DNA from: Aquabacterium sp.
Lineage (GTDB): Bacteria > Pseudomonadota > Gammaproteobacteria > Burkholderiales > Burkholderiaceae_C
Assembly (NCBI RefSeq): GCF_016234775.1
Contig: NZ_JACRAH010000039.1
Coordinates: 1-64,000 of the forward strand
Length of the DNA: 64,000 bases
Reading direction: 5' to 3'
In this document: in pieces, positions 52,393-62,191 of the stretch
Layout: each line of letters begins with the position of its first letter
Numbering within the stretch: position 1 is the first letter of the stretch
Position numbers and translations under genes: made by a program
Notes under the pieces: generated by a model
Databases searched by the model: none
What the model was told of the DNA's origin: nothing
What the model saw: the letters and a program-made list of their open reading frames with translations, nothing else

Positions 52393-54204
52393 TCAGTTCA
52401 TGCAGGTGCGATTCTTGCCGGTGCGTTTGGCCTCGTACAAGGCCACGTCCGAGCGGTCCAGCGTGGCTTCGATGGGCTCACCCGATCGGTAGAGTGTGAC
52501 GCCCGCCGAGAAGGTGATGAACACCTTCTTGTCTTCGTGCTCGAAGAACTCCGCACTCAGCGTGCGTTGCAGCCGTGTCAATACCTGCTGGGCTTCTTCC
52601 AGGCCGGTTGCCGGCAGCATGACCACAAACTCCTCACCACCGTAGCGGGCCACCACGTCAATGGGGCGCAGGCATTCGCCCACCCGCCGTGAGAGGAACT
52701 TCAAGGCCTCGTCACCGGTCTGGTGGCCCAGGGTGTCGTTGAGCTTCTTGAAGTTGTCCACGTCCAGCAGGCCCACGGCCAGCGTGGTGCCGTCGCGTTC
52801 CATCTTGGCCTGTTCGATCTCGAAGGCGCGCATCATGCCGCGGCGGTTGGCGATCTGCGTGAGCGGGTCAGTCGACACCTCGTCAGACAGCTTGCGGATC
52901 TCGTCTTCGAGGTGGCGAACACGTTCGCTGAGTTCGCTGGCTCGTGCGTGTTCGTCGTTCAAACGCGCCTGCGTTTGCGACACCACACCTTGTACCGCGC
53001 GGCTTTCTTCCACCAGTTCGCGCACCACACTGGTGAGGCTCTCCAGGCTGTCTGCCTGGCCGATGGTATCGGCGTAGCGGCCCAAATTGTTCTGGAAGCG
53101 GTCTGTGGTCATGCCCAGTTCGGCGATTTCCTGCAGCATCTGGTGAATCAGTTGCTTCAGCGCCTGGCGGGCTGCTTCGCGCTCTTTCTTGAGCTCCTGC
53201 TGCTTCTGGCGTGTCTGCTCCAGCAATTGCTGGATGTGACGCACGCCTCTGCTGTTGAGTCCCTCGTCCAATTGATGGCGCATGGCCTGACATTGGCCTT
53301 GCACCCAGCTGTCATCTTCAGACAGGTCGGTCAGGCTGTCGGTGAGTGACAGACACAGGTCCATCAACTGGTCGATCAGGTGATGGCGGTGTTCAACGAT
53401 GCGGCGGGCCTGATCACAAGCCTGGCTGATCTCGGTCTTGATCAGCTCGTATTGCGCTTCGGGCACGGCGGTGTCCCGGCTTGGTGCCAGGGCCGAGCGC
53501 ATGGCCTGATTGGCTTCGGTGGATTGCGCTTGCTGGGGCGGCAGGGCTGCTTCAATGGTGTCGGCGAGCTGGTCGATGGCGTGCAAGGCCAGTTGTGGCC
53601 ACGCTGATGCCTGCGCCCGCTCTGCCGTCGCTGTAGGCGGGCTTGTTTCCGCGCCGCCGTCGGCCTGTGCGGCCGTCTGGCCAGCCTTGGCAGGTTCGAT
53701 CGATGATCCTGTTTCGGTCGGGGCGGAAGACTCGCCTGTGGAGGCCTGCACGTCCTCGCCTTCCAGCGAGCTGCTGTCCAGCGTGTCGCTGTCCCAACTG
53801 CTGACCAGTTGGCTCAGTCTCTGGTGCAGGCGGTTGGCCGAACTTTTGCTGCCATCCAGCACGCGTTTGAGGCTGTCCTTCTTGCGCGCCGATGTCCATT
53901 GGCGGCCACCTCGCTCTGCACCGCGCAAGATGCGCGTGATCAAGGTGGACCAGCGCTCCCCATCGTCGTTGTTCTGATTGGCCTCATCGCTTGCTGCAGG
54001 CTTATCGGCGGGCTTCTCCGGTGCCTGTGCCAATACCACCCCACCTTCGGCTTCATAGGCCTTGCGGTAGTTGTCAGGGGTGGGTTCCAGTCGCTGCTCG
54101 GCCAGGCGTTTCAGCGCGGCCTTGGCCAGTTGAGCTGGTGTGGGCTCGGCTGGCGTGGTGGACTTGGCAGCAGAAGGCGTGGAGGTGCTTTTGGACGTGG
54201 CCAT
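52393..54204 (-). CDS. diguanylate cyclase (GGDEF) with coiled-coil N-terminal region
   Basis: A 603-aa soluble protein. A Pro/Ala/Ser-rich N-terminal ~200 residues and a long helical/coiled-coil middle (about 250-430, with LEQTRQKQQELKKEREAARQ) lead to a GGDEF domain at about 430-600. It has the active motif RYGGEEFVVML and an RxxD inhibitory site (RPID) five residues before it, so c-di-GMP synthesis with product inhibition is predicted. Three bases after the GGDEF-EAL gene; last of a three-gene minus-strand operon. Confidence 0.92.
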   Translation of the reverse strand: MATSKSTSTPSAAKSTTPAEPTPAQLAKAALKRLAEQRLEPTPDNYRKAYEAEGGVVLAQAPEKPADKPAASDEANQNNDDGERWSTLITRILRGAERGGRQWTSARKKDSLKRVLDGSKSSANRLHQRLSQLVSSWDSDTLDSSSLEGEDVQASTGESSAPTETGSSIEPAKAGQTAAQADGGAETSPPTATAERAQASAWPQLALHAIDQLADTIEAALPPQQAQSTEANQAMRSALAPSRDTAVPEAQYELIKTEISQACDQARRIVEHRHHLIDQLMDLCLSLTDSLTDLSEDDSWVQGQCQAMRHQLDEGLNSRGVRHIQQLLEQTRQKQQELKKEREAARQALKQLIHQMLQEIAELGMTTDRFQNNLGRYADTIGQADSLESLTSVVRELVEESRAVQGVVSQTQARLNDEHARASELSERVRHLEDEIRKLSDEVSTDPLTQIANRRGMMRAFEIEQAKMERDGTTLAVGLLDVDNFKKLNDTLGHQTGDEALKFLSRRVGECLRPIDVVARYGGEEFVVMLPATGLEEAQQVLTRLQRTLSAEFFEHEDKKVFITFSAGVTLYRSGEPIEATLDRSDVALYEAKRTGKNRTCMN

Positions 54205-54207
54205 GGT

Positions 54208-56439
54208 TCAACGTGAGCCGCTGATCCGGGGGGCTGTCGGGTCGCTGACCAGTGCGGCGCTGGCGATGCGAGGCAGTGTCTGGCCTGATTGCGTGTCGAT
54301 CAGCCATTGTTCAACTTGTGCCGCTGGCATCGGGCGCGCAAACAGGAAGCCCTGGCAGATGTGGCAGCCCAGGTTGTAGAGCACTTCCATCTGCGTCACG
54401 TTCTCGACGCCTTCGGCGATCACACGCAGGCCCAGTGCACGAGCCAGGGCGATGATGGCCGAGACCACGGCGCCGCTTTGTGGCGTGTCACCCAGATCCT
54501 GCACGAAGGATCGGTCGATCTTGAGTTCGCTGATGGGCAGCGTGGTCAGATAGGACAGCGAGGAGTAGCCAGTGCCGAAATCGTCGATGGAGATTTCGGT
54601 TCCCAGCTGGTTGAGGCGATGCAGCGAAGGCACGACACCCTGCAGATCCTTCATCAGGCCGGTTTCCGTGATTTCCAGCTCGATGGCGCGCGGCTCGACA
54701 CCCAGGCGCGACAGAATGGATTCGATCTTTTCGACCAGATCGCCTTGTTCGAACAGGCGGCTGGGCAGGTTGACGGCAATGGAGGCGTCAAAGCCAAACT
54801 TCTTTTCCCATTCCTTGGATTGGCGGGCGGCCTCTTCAATGGCCCACAGGCTCATCTCGTTGATCAGACCGGTGGCTTCCGCCAGCGGAATGAAGTCACC
54901 CGGCGGCACGAGCTGGCCGCCACGTTGCCAGCGCATCAACGCTTCGGCGCCCACCATGCGGCTGGTGCGCACATCGATCTTGGGCTGGTAGTACAGCACC
55001 AGTTCCTTGCGCTCCAAGGCCTTGTGCAAAGCGGTGTCCAGATCCAGGCGCACACGGCCCTTGCTGGCCAGCAGCGGGTCATACAGTTGTGCGGTGTTGC
55101 GGCCCTGGCTCTTGGCCAGGTCCATGGCCACATCGGCGTTGCGCAGCAGGTCAGCCACGTTCAGGCCGTGAGCTGGGTACACGGCGACGCCCACGGAGGC
55201 TGTGATGAAGCACTCCTGACCAGCGGCGATCATGGGTTCACGCAGCGCATCCAGGATGCGGCGGGCGGTCTCCATGGCTTCCTGGTCATTGGCCACCTCA
55301 GGCAGCAGCACGACGAATTCATCCGCACCCAGGCGCCCCACGGCTTCCAGCGTGCGATGCGTGCGCTGGCCGGGAATGTCCATGCTGCCTTCCATCACCT
55401 GCTCGGAATGGCGCACGCAGGTGCGCAGGCGGCGCGAGACTTCGACCAGCAGTTCGTCACCCGCATGGTGGCCAAGGTTCTCGTTGATGATCTTGAAGCG
55501 GTCCAGGCCGACCTGCAGCATGGCTACGCAGTGGTTCAGGCGCTTGGCATGTTCGATGGCGCGTTCGCTTCGCCAGAACAGCTGACGGCGGTTGGGCAGG
55601 CCGGTGAGCGTGTCAAAGTTGGCCAGGTGCTTGATCTTGTCTTCTGCCACGCGGCGATCCGTGACGTCCTGCACGATACCGGTGTAGCCGATCAGATTGG
55701 CCTGCTCGTTGAACTCGGGCTCGGCTTCCACGTGCAGGATGCGCTGACGGCCATCTGCCAGGGCGACCTGGACGTCATTGCACAAGACAGTGCCGTGGTG
55801 CAGAACTTCACGCAGAACGCGTTGAAAGGCCTGACGCTCCTCTGCGGGCATCATGCGCACGATCTGGCGCAGGCCCAACCTGTCATTGGCACCCATGCCG
55901 AACACGCGCAGGCCTTCGAGCGAGAAGGCAATGTCGCCAATGCCTTTGCGCCAATCGAAACTGCCCATGCGGGCCAGGTCCTGGGCGCGTGCCAGCTTGG
56001 CCTTGCTGCGCTCCAGTTCATAGCGGGTGCGCGAAGCGCGCAGCAGATAGCGCAAACGACCCGCCAGCAGGCTCCATTGCGTGCATTTCACGAAAAAGTC
56101 GGTGGCGCCGACTTCATAGGCGCGGGTGATCGAGGCTTCGTCGTCCAGGCCGGTCAGCATCAGGACGGGCAGCGACTCAAAGCCGGGCAGGTGGCGCAGC
56201 TCCTGGCAGGTCGCAAAACCGTCCAGCCCCGGCATCACGGCATCCAGCACCACCACGTCGGGCAGCAAATCGGCCATCAGTTGCAGGGCCTGTTCGCCGG
56301 AACTCGCCTCCGTGATGGCGAAGCCTCGCTCGCGCAAGGCGATCGAGGTCAGCAAGAGATTGACCTCATCGTCGTCAACCAGCAGGACTTTGGGCTGATC
56401 TTCCGCGTTCTGGGCGGCCATGAGGGCGTCAGGGCTCAT
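54208..56439 (-). CDS. response regulator with PAS, GGDEF and EAL domains
   Basis: A 743-aa protein. Residues about 18-135 are a receiver domain (LLVDDDEVNLLL, VVVLDAVMPGLDG, lysine in FFVKC), then a PAS-like region (about 155-275), a GGDEF domain with degenerate GADEF in place of GGDEF, and an EAL domain with full catalytic set (GAEALMRW, LEITE, SIDDFGTGYSSLSYL, KIDRSFV, AEGVEN, QGFLFARP). Predicted c-di-GMP phosphodiesterase under phosphorelay control. Start and stop are within four bases of neighbouring genes; it is the natural partner of the hybrid kinase upstream. Confidence 0.93.
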   Translation of the reverse strand: MSPDALMAAQNAEDQPKVLLVDDDEVNLLLTSIALRERGFAITEASSGEQALQLMADLLPDVVVLDAVMPGLDGFATCQELRHLPGFESLPVLMLTGLDDEASITRAYEVGATDFFVKCTQWSLLAGRLRYLLRASRTRYELERSKAKLARAQDLARMGSFDWRKGIGDIAFSLEGLRVFGMGANDRLGLRQIVRMMPAEERQAFQRVLREVLHHGTVLCNDVQVALADGRQRILHVEAEPEFNEQANLIGYTGIVQDVTDRRVAEDKIKHLANFDTLTGLPNRRQLFWRSERAIEHAKRLNHCVAMLQVGLDRFKIINENLGHHAGDELLVEVSRRLRTCVRHSEQVMEGSMDIPGQRTHRTLEAVGRLGADEFVVLLPEVANDQEAMETARRILDALREPMIAAGQECFITASVGVAVYPAHGLNVADLLRNADVAMDLAKSQGRNTAQLYDPLLASKGRVRLDLDTALHKALERKELVLYYQPKIDVRTSRMVGAEALMRWQRGGQLVPPGDFIPLAEATGLINEMSLWAIEEAARQSKEWEKKFGFDASIAVNLPSRLFEQGDLVEKIESILSRLGVEPRAIELEITETGLMKDLQGVVPSLHRLNQLGTEISIDDFGTGYSSLSYLTTLPISELKIDRSFVQDLGDTPQSGAVVSAIIALARALGLRVIAEGVENVTQMEVLYNLGCHICQGFLFARPMPAAQVEQWLIDTQSGQTLPRIASAALVSDPTAPRISGSR

Positions 56440-56442
56440 GGC

Positions 56443-59400
56443 TCAGGCCTCCAGCAACTGGCGCAGGCCATGGAGCACGCGGTCAGCCTCAATGGGTACC
56501 TCGTGGATGCGTGAGCTCAAGTCTTCTCCTGTCTGGCGCCGGATCATGGTTTCAATTTCGGCACACATTTGTGACAACTTGAGTGCGCCGATGCTGGCCG
56601 AGGACGACTTCAGTGTATGCGCAACATGCATGATGGCCGCGCTATCGTTCATCTTGAACGCTTCGTCGAGTTGAGGCAACAGGCGTCCTACCGATGTTTC
56701 AAAGGCCTTGGCCACACGTTCGAGCAGGCGGTTGTCGCCGCGTGGATCGAGCTCACGCAGGCGACGCAGGGCTTCAGCGTCAAAAATCTCGTCGTTGGCC
56801 GAGGGCGTATCGGTCAGCAGCGGGGCGGGCGCGGATGCAACACTGTGTGGTTCGGGTGCAAGGGAATCTGCGGTGCTGGACGATGAGTCGCTTGTGGCCT
56901 GGGCCGCTGGCGCCGGTGTCAGCGCCGCCGGGACGGTGGTCGCGCCCACGTCATCGGGCAACTCACGCAGGGCCATGGGCACGGTCGCGGGTTCGTCATC
57001 ACCGGGCTCGTGTGTGAGGTCTTCACCATGCAGGCCTTCAGGGTGGGTGTGCTCGATCAGGATCTTCTGCAACTGGCTTTGGCGGAAGGGTTTGGACAGG
57101 TAGTCGTCAAAGCCCAGATCCAGGAAGCGTTCCTCGTCGCCCTCCAGCGCGTTGGCCGTGACGGCGATCACGGGTGTGCTCGGTGGCGTCTGGAACTTGA
57201 AGCGAGAGGTGGAGCCACGGCGGAACCAGGTGAGGGCTTCCACGCCATCCATGCCCGGCATCTGGATGTCCATGAGGACCAGATCGAAGTTGAATTCACC
57301 CAGTTTGCGCAACCCCTCCAGGGCCGAACTGGCGACCTTCACGTCGCATCCCAGTCTGCGCAGCATCTGGCTGCAGACTTCCTGGTTGACGGAGTTGTCT
57401 TCCACCACCAGCACGCTCTTGCTGATGCGGATGGCCTCATGCTGCACATCGCTGCCCAGTTCGGCCGAGATGCCCAGAATGGCCTGACGCAATTCGGCCT
57501 TGCGCAGGGGCTTGGCCACAAAGCGCTGGAAGCCGGCTTCTTGGGCGCGGCGCACGTCGTCCGGTGAGGACACCGACGACAGCAGGATCATCTTGAGGTT
57601 GGGGTAGCGGCCGCTGGTGCGCAGGGCTTCGGCCAGTCCCAGGCCGTCCAGCTCAGGCATGTTCATGTCGACCAGGGCGAGCTCGAACTCAGCGTCCTGG
57701 GTGCGGTGGGCCATGAGGATGTCGAGGGCTTCGCGGCCATTGTTGGCTTGCGTCACCTTCATGCCCCAGGCGCTCAGCATGTTTTCGATCACCGTGCGGT
57801 TGGTGTCGTTGTCGTCCACGACCAGCACGTTGAATGAAGGCATCTCGGGCTCTTCCAGCATGGCCATGTCGACCTGGGTGTCGCCCACCCGAACCGGGAC
57901 GCGGAAAACGAACTCCGAGCCCACGCCAGGTGCACTGTGTGCCTCGATCTGGCCGCCCATGAGTTCGACCAGTTGCTTGGAGATGGCCAGACCCAGGCCG
58001 GTGCCGCCATAGCGACGGGCCATGCCGCCGTTGGCCTGCACGAAGGCACTGAACAGGCGGGGGATGACATCCGAAGGGATACCGATGCCGGTGTCGCGCA
58101 CCATGAATTCCAGCTCGATGGCAGAGGCGCCTTCGGCCAGGTCGACGCCACCAGATGCCCCGCTCATCACCCCACCAATGCCGCGGCGGATGTCCACCAC
58201 GACCTCACCGTGTTCGGTGAACTTGATCGCATTGGCCACGAGGTTGGTCAGGATCTGACGCAGGCGCAGCGGGTCGCCGTGGATGACGGCAGGCAGCCCG
58301 GGTTGCTCGCGGAAGCTCAGCTCCAGGCCCTTCTCGTGGGCGCGTGGTGCCATCAGCTCCAGGGTGTCCTCCACCAGGGTGCGCAGCACGAAATCGCAGG
58401 TGGCCAGTTCGAGCTTGCCGGCTTCGATCTTGGCGAAGTCCAGGATGTCGTTGATGATTTCCAGCAGGCTCTCGCCCGAGCGGTACACGGCCTGGGCAAA
58501 GCGGCGCTGCTTGTCGTTGAGCGGCGTGCCCAGCAGCAGCTCCGTCATGCCCAGAATGCCGTTCATGGGCGTGCGGATCTCATGGCTCATATTGGCCATG
58601 AACTGGCTCTTGGCCTGGCTGGCGGCTTCGGCCAGGTCGCGGGCGCGTTGCAACTCCAGGGCCTGGTTGTGGTCGTCCGTCACGTCGGAGACCAGACCGT
58701 AGATGCGGGACTGGCCGTCTGGCAGCAGGCGGGCACGGGTGCGGTGGCGGATCCAGCGCAGGCCCTTGCCGGGCACGTCCAGGCGCAGCAGCGCATCGCT
58801 GGCCTCGTTGGCTTTTTCGTGTTCTTCCTGCGCGGCAAACAGATGGCGGTCTTCCGGCACGATCATGTCGCGCACCCGGTTGGGGTTGGCGCGCATGTCC
58901 TCGGCGTTCATGCCCAGCAAGTCCTGGGTGCGGGGGCTGAGGTAGAGGTAGTGCTCGCGGGCTTGCGTGGCCACATAGACCGAGTCGTCCATGGACTCGA
59001 CCAGCTCGCGGAAGCGGCGCTCAGATTCCTCCAGATCGGCCTGAGCCTGCCTGGAGGATGTGATGTCTCGCACCAGCGAGATCAGCAGGCGAGGGCGGCC
59101 ATTGCTGTGACGCAGCGCGAAGTGCCGGGCGTTGACCACGCGTGTGCCGTCTTCGCCCAGCCAGGTGAAGTCGTGCTCGACGGTCTGGCCGGTCTCGATG
59201 GCCTGCTGCATGTACGGGTTGGTCATGCCCAGCACGGACTTGCCCAGCGCGTGTTCGATCGATCGGCCTACGACGCGGTCGCGCTGCAGGTTGAACTCGA
59301 TCTCGGTGTAGCGGTTGATGGCCACCACGTTCAGGTTGACCGGGTCCAGCACGAACAGGCTGACGGGCAGGTTGCCCAACAGGGCTTCCAGGAACTCGCG

Positions 59401-60603
59401 CTCCTGATCGCGGATGTGCTCTTGCGACTTGCGCTTGGTGATGTCGTTGAACAGGCAGACGTACTGACTGCGGCCACCCGTCTCATCCAGCATCTGGATG
59501 GCGTCGATTTCGCCCCAGTAGCGGGTGATGCTTTGTGTGCCTTGGCGTCCAGCCTCGTAGGACAGGCGGAACGGGACGCCGCGCGACAGGTGGTCTTCCA
59601 GTTCCACGACCGTGTTGCCATCGCTGACCTCCTGAGCCAGCAAGTCGGTCAGGCGGCGGCCAATGACACGGTCTTCCGGCCAGCCGGTCAGCGCCACAAA
59701 AGCGCTGTTGATCCACTCGATGGTGCCATTGCGGTTTGTGATGGCCACGCCACTGCTGATGCGTGATGCCACGAGCGTGAGTCGGCTCAGGTGCTCGGCG
59801 TTGGTGGCCATGTGGGCCAGGTTGGCGTCGCGCTGGGCCACAAAACCCAACTGAATGGCAGCGATTTCGAGCACGGCCTGGCAATCGGTGCGGTTGGCCT
59901 TGGGGTCATCAAACTCCAACAAGGCCAGTGGCCAGCCTTCGATGGACACGGGCAGGGCCACCACGCGGCGTGTGCCGGTGTGCCGCCAGGGGTAATGGGT
60001 AGCCGGGCCGGGAGGCAGATCCGACATCTGCGGGGACAGCTTGCTCAGCGCCTCACCCAGGGGGCGCTCGTCCCGGTGCGTGGCGGCAATCGTCGACACG
60101 TCGATCATGTCGTTGCCGTCTGCGCCGGTATCTGTCCAGGGACGCAACAGCGCCGATTCGCCGTTCCAGCCTTCCACACGCAGGCAGATCCACGACTGGC
60201 TGCCCAGGTGCTCGTGCAGGGCTTCGCCCACTCTGCGCAAGGCCTGGGCCAGATTGGGCGCACCGTGCGCGGCCTCGGCGATCTTCTGGCTGAGTTGGAG
60301 TTGACGCTCGGCGTCGGCCAAAGCATCGTGCGTGGCAGCTGCGGGAACGGGGATCGTGGCAACCGCCTCCGTATCCTGAGGCAATTGGGTGGCTTGTGGC
60401 GCTTGCGTGCTGCTGGGTTGATCACCGGCCGGGCGCAATGGCCTGCGCGCCAGCACGCCAATGCCGGTGGAGGCCAGCACGGTCAACGTCAACCCCAGGC
60501 CGCTGAGGCCCCAGTTCCAGGTCGCGGCAGCAATGGCTGCCGTGGCCAGAAGGAGCATCGTCACGGTCCACGGATTACGCTTTGAATACGGCTTTTGAGG
60601 CAT
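56443..60603 (-). CDS. hybrid sensor histidine kinase (PAS/HisKA/HATPase/REC/REC/HPt)
   Basis: About 1386 aa from the ATG at 60603, which has an AAGGAA site; an in-frame GTG at 60630 is less likely. Order: two close N-terminal membrane helices (to ~60), a GAF-like region (95-265), three PAS domains (about 270-650; SSGVAITNRNGTIEWINSAF), HisKA with MSHEIRTPMNGILGM, HATPase (ITNLVANAIKF, YGGTGLGLAI), two receiver domains (VVDDNDTNRTV...LVDMNMPELDG; VVEDNSVNQEV...LMDIQMPGMDG) and a C-terminal HPt (VAHTLKSSSASIGA). A complete BarA/TorS-like phosphorelay. Sensed signal unknown. Confidence 0.93.
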   Translation of the reverse strand: MPQKPYSKRNPWTVTMLLLATAAIAAATWNWGLSGLGLTLTVLASTGIGVLARRPLRPAGDQPSSTQAPQATQLPQDTEAVATIPVPAAATHDALADAERQLQLSQKIAEAAHGAPNLAQALRRVGEALHEHLGSQSWICLRVEGWNGESALLRPWTDTGADGNDMIDVSTIAATHRDERPLGEALSKLSPQMSDLPPGPATHYPWRHTGTRRVVALPVSIEGWPLALLEFDDPKANRTDCQAVLEIAAIQLGFVAQRDANLAHMATNAEHLSRLTLVASRISSGVAITNRNGTIEWINSAFVALTGWPEDRVIGRRLTDLLAQEVSDGNTVVELEDHLSRGVPFRLSYEAGRQGTQSITRYWGEIDAIQMLDETGGRSQYVCLFNDITKRKSQEHIRDQEREFLEALLGNLPVSLFVLDPVNLNVVAINRYTEIEFNLQRDRVVGRSIEHALGKSVLGMTNPYMQQAIETGQTVEHDFTWLGEDGTRVVNARHFALRHSNGRPRLLISLVRDITSSRQAQADLEESERRFRELVESMDDSVYVATQAREHYLYLSPRTQDLLGMNAEDMRANPNRVRDMIVPEDRHLFAAQEEHEKANEASDALLRLDVPGKGLRWIRHRTRARLLPDGQSRIYGLVSDVTDDHNQALELQRARDLAEAASQAKSQFMANMSHEIRTPMNGILGMTELLLGTPLNDKQRRFAQAVYRSGESLLEIINDILDFAKIEAGKLELATCDFVLRTLVEDTLELMAPRAHEKGLELSFREQPGLPAVIHGDPLRLRQILTNLVANAIKFTEHGEVVVDIRRGIGGVMSGASGGVDLAEGASAIELEFMVRDTGIGIPSDVIPRLFSAFVQANGGMARRYGGTGLGLAISKQLVELMGGQIEAHSAPGVGSEFVFRVPVRVGDTQVDMAMLEEPEMPSFNVLVVDDNDTNRTVIENMLSAWGMKVTQANNGREALDILMAHRTQDAEFELALVDMNMPELDGLGLAEALRTSGRYPNLKMILLSSVSSPDDVRRAQEAGFQRFVAKPLRKAELRQAILGISAELGSDVQHEAIRISKSVLVVEDNSVNQEVCSQMLRRLGCDVKVASSALEGLRKLGEFNFDLVLMDIQMPGMDGVEALTWFRRGSTSRFKFQTPPSTPVIAVTANALEGDEERFLDLGFDDYLSKPFRQSQLQKILIEHTHPEGLHGEDLTHEPGDDEPATVPMALRELPDDVGATTVPAALTPAPAAQATSDSSSSTADSLAPEPHSVASAPAPLLTDTPSANDEIFDAEALRRLRELDPRGDNRLLERVAKAFETSVGRLLPQLDEAFKMNDSAAIMHVAHTLKSSSASIGALKLSQMCAEIETMIRRQTGEDLSSRIHEVPIEADRVLHGLRQLLEA

Positions 60604-60748
60604 TGCCTGGAAATTCCTTGGGAAAGTCACTCAGTTGCCGCTAGAAAATACACGGGCATACTGTGACCTTCGTCAGATATTTCACGAACTTTACAGGCTA
60701 CGTGGAAACTTCAACCAGCAGAAGAAACCCCTTGCAGGCCTCCTTACA

Positions 60749-62191
60749 ATGGTTTGGATGCGCAGCGACGTAGATTCTTCCTCCCCGCTTGATTCCGGTT
60801 TTCGGCATTCGAAGGCCTGGTTTTGGCGTTGGGCGCTGGGTGGCGTGGGCGCCGTGTGCCTGTTGGCACTCATCGGTGCACCGATCTGGGCTTTTGCCTT
60901 GGCCGTGGTGGCTTGGAGCATTGCGGGGGCGGTGTGGTTTCAAAGCGACGCGGTGGCAGTTTTGCGTCAATTTGATGACGCATGCGTCAATTCGCGAGCC
61001 TCAAATGAAAGTCATGCCTGGCAAAACTGGATCGCTGGCTGGTATTGGGAGACCGATGCAAGCGGGCATTTGCAGTTGTTCAATCAAGGCGGCAACTTGC
61101 CTCAAGGCATTTCCATCAACTGGTCGGATTTGTCCGAATATGTAGGTGAATCGCCAGCTTTGCTGGCCTTGTGGTCAGCGCAAGGTGGCGAGCAAGACGA
61201 TTTGGGGCGTCTGGCTTATTGCCTGGATCAGAAAGTGGCCTGGGGAAACTCGCTGAATTTGCCCATGCCTGGTGGCCTCAGAGGGTTGCACGCGGACGGT
61301 GAGGGATGGCGCAGCGTGGTGTCGGGCGAGCCGCTTTGGGATGTCAGTGGGCAGTTTCGTGGCTTCCGTGGGGTCTTGCAGTTTGTGCCGCCAGTTGCGA
61401 CCGGTCAGGACGCTGCAGCGGTATCCAGGGCCTTGTCCAAGGTCGAGGCCGAGGTGGTGGCTCAGCATGCCCAGATGAGGGAGGCTGAGCAGGAGGTCCT
61501 GCGATATGCCTTGTCGCATGACTTGCGCGCACCCTTGCGCGTGGTCGAGGGGTTCACACGCATCGTCAAGGAAGACTACGGTGCGGCCATTGACAAGCTG
61601 GGCAATGACCACCTGGAGCGGGTGCTGACCGCCGCTGCACGCATGAACGGCATGATCGACGCCATCCTGGCGCAGGCGCAATTGGCTGCTGAGCCCCTGC
61701 AGCGGGTGGCGATCGATTTGTCGGCCATGGCGCATGAGATCGGTGCCGAGCAATGTGCGGCATCAGCCCATGGTCGCCCGCCCATACAGTTGGTGGTGGC
61801 GGAGGGCCTGTCGATCGACGCTGATCCGGAACTGGTGCACCGCGTGATGGAAAACCTGATCAGCAATGCGCTCAAGTACAGCGGCAAGGTGGCCGCGCCG
61901 CGCGTGGAGGTCGGGGTCATGCCTGCGACCAATCCTGCCGTGTTCTTCGTGCGTGACAACGGCGCAGGTTTTGACATGCAACACGCTGACAAGCTCTTTG
62001 GCATGTTCCAGCGCTTGCACAGCGCCAAGGAGTTTCCGGGAACGGGTGTCGGGTTGGCTGGCGTGCAGAACATCGTGCGTCGCCATGGTGGACGGATCTG
62101 GGCCGAGGCCAAACAAGGCGAGGGCGCCTGCTTCTATTTCACCTTGATGGACACGGTTGAGGCGCAACAGCGCGCCGCACGTTCAAGCTGA
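60749..62191 (+). CDS. membrane sensor histidine kinase
   Basis: About 480 aa. Two adjacent helices near the N-terminus (WALGGVGAVCLLALIGAPIW, AFALAVVAWSIAGAVWF), a PAS-like segment (WYWETDASGHLQLFN), HisKA (ALSHDLRAPLRVVEGFTRIV) and HATPase (ENLISNALKYS, VRDNGAGFDM, GTGVGLAGVQNIVRRHGGRI), resembling kinases of the bacteriophytochrome/Cph1 type without the photosensor. The reading from 60635 starts at TTG without support; ATGs at 60749 and 60758 are both possible. Divergent from the hybrid kinase; its 3' end overlaps the convergent ANTAR regulator by nine bases. Confidence 0.87.
   Translation: MVWMRSDVDSSSPLDSGFRHSKAWFWRWALGGVGAVCLLALIGAPIWAFALAVVAWSIAGAVWFQSDAVAVLRQFDDACVNSRASNESHAWQNWIAGWYWETDASGHLQLFNQGGNLPQGISINWSDLSEYVGESPALLALWSAQGGEQDDLGRLAYCLDQKVAWGNSLNLPMPGGLRGLHADGEGWRSVVSGEPLWDVSGQFRGFRGVLQFVPPVATGQDAAAVSRALSKVEAEVVAQHAQMREAEQEVLRYALSHDLRAPLRVVEGFTRIVKEDYGAAIDKLGNDHLERVLTAAARMNGMIDAILAQAQLAAEPLQRVAIDLSAMAHEIGAEQCAASAHGRPPIQLVVAEGLSIDADPELVHRVMENLISNALKYSGKVAAPRVEVGVMPATNPAVFFVRDNGAGFDMQHADKLFGMFQRLHSAKEFPGTGVGLAGVQNIVRRHGGRIWAEAKQGEGACFYFTLMDTVEAQQRAARSS

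Noticed and set aside
54289-56514. 741-codon plus-strand ORF
   Set aside because: Exact antisense of the REC-GGDEF-EAL gene; GC-rich third-position artefact.
57937-59766. 609-codon plus-strand ORF
   Set aside because: Antisense of the hybrid kinase PAS and kinase region.
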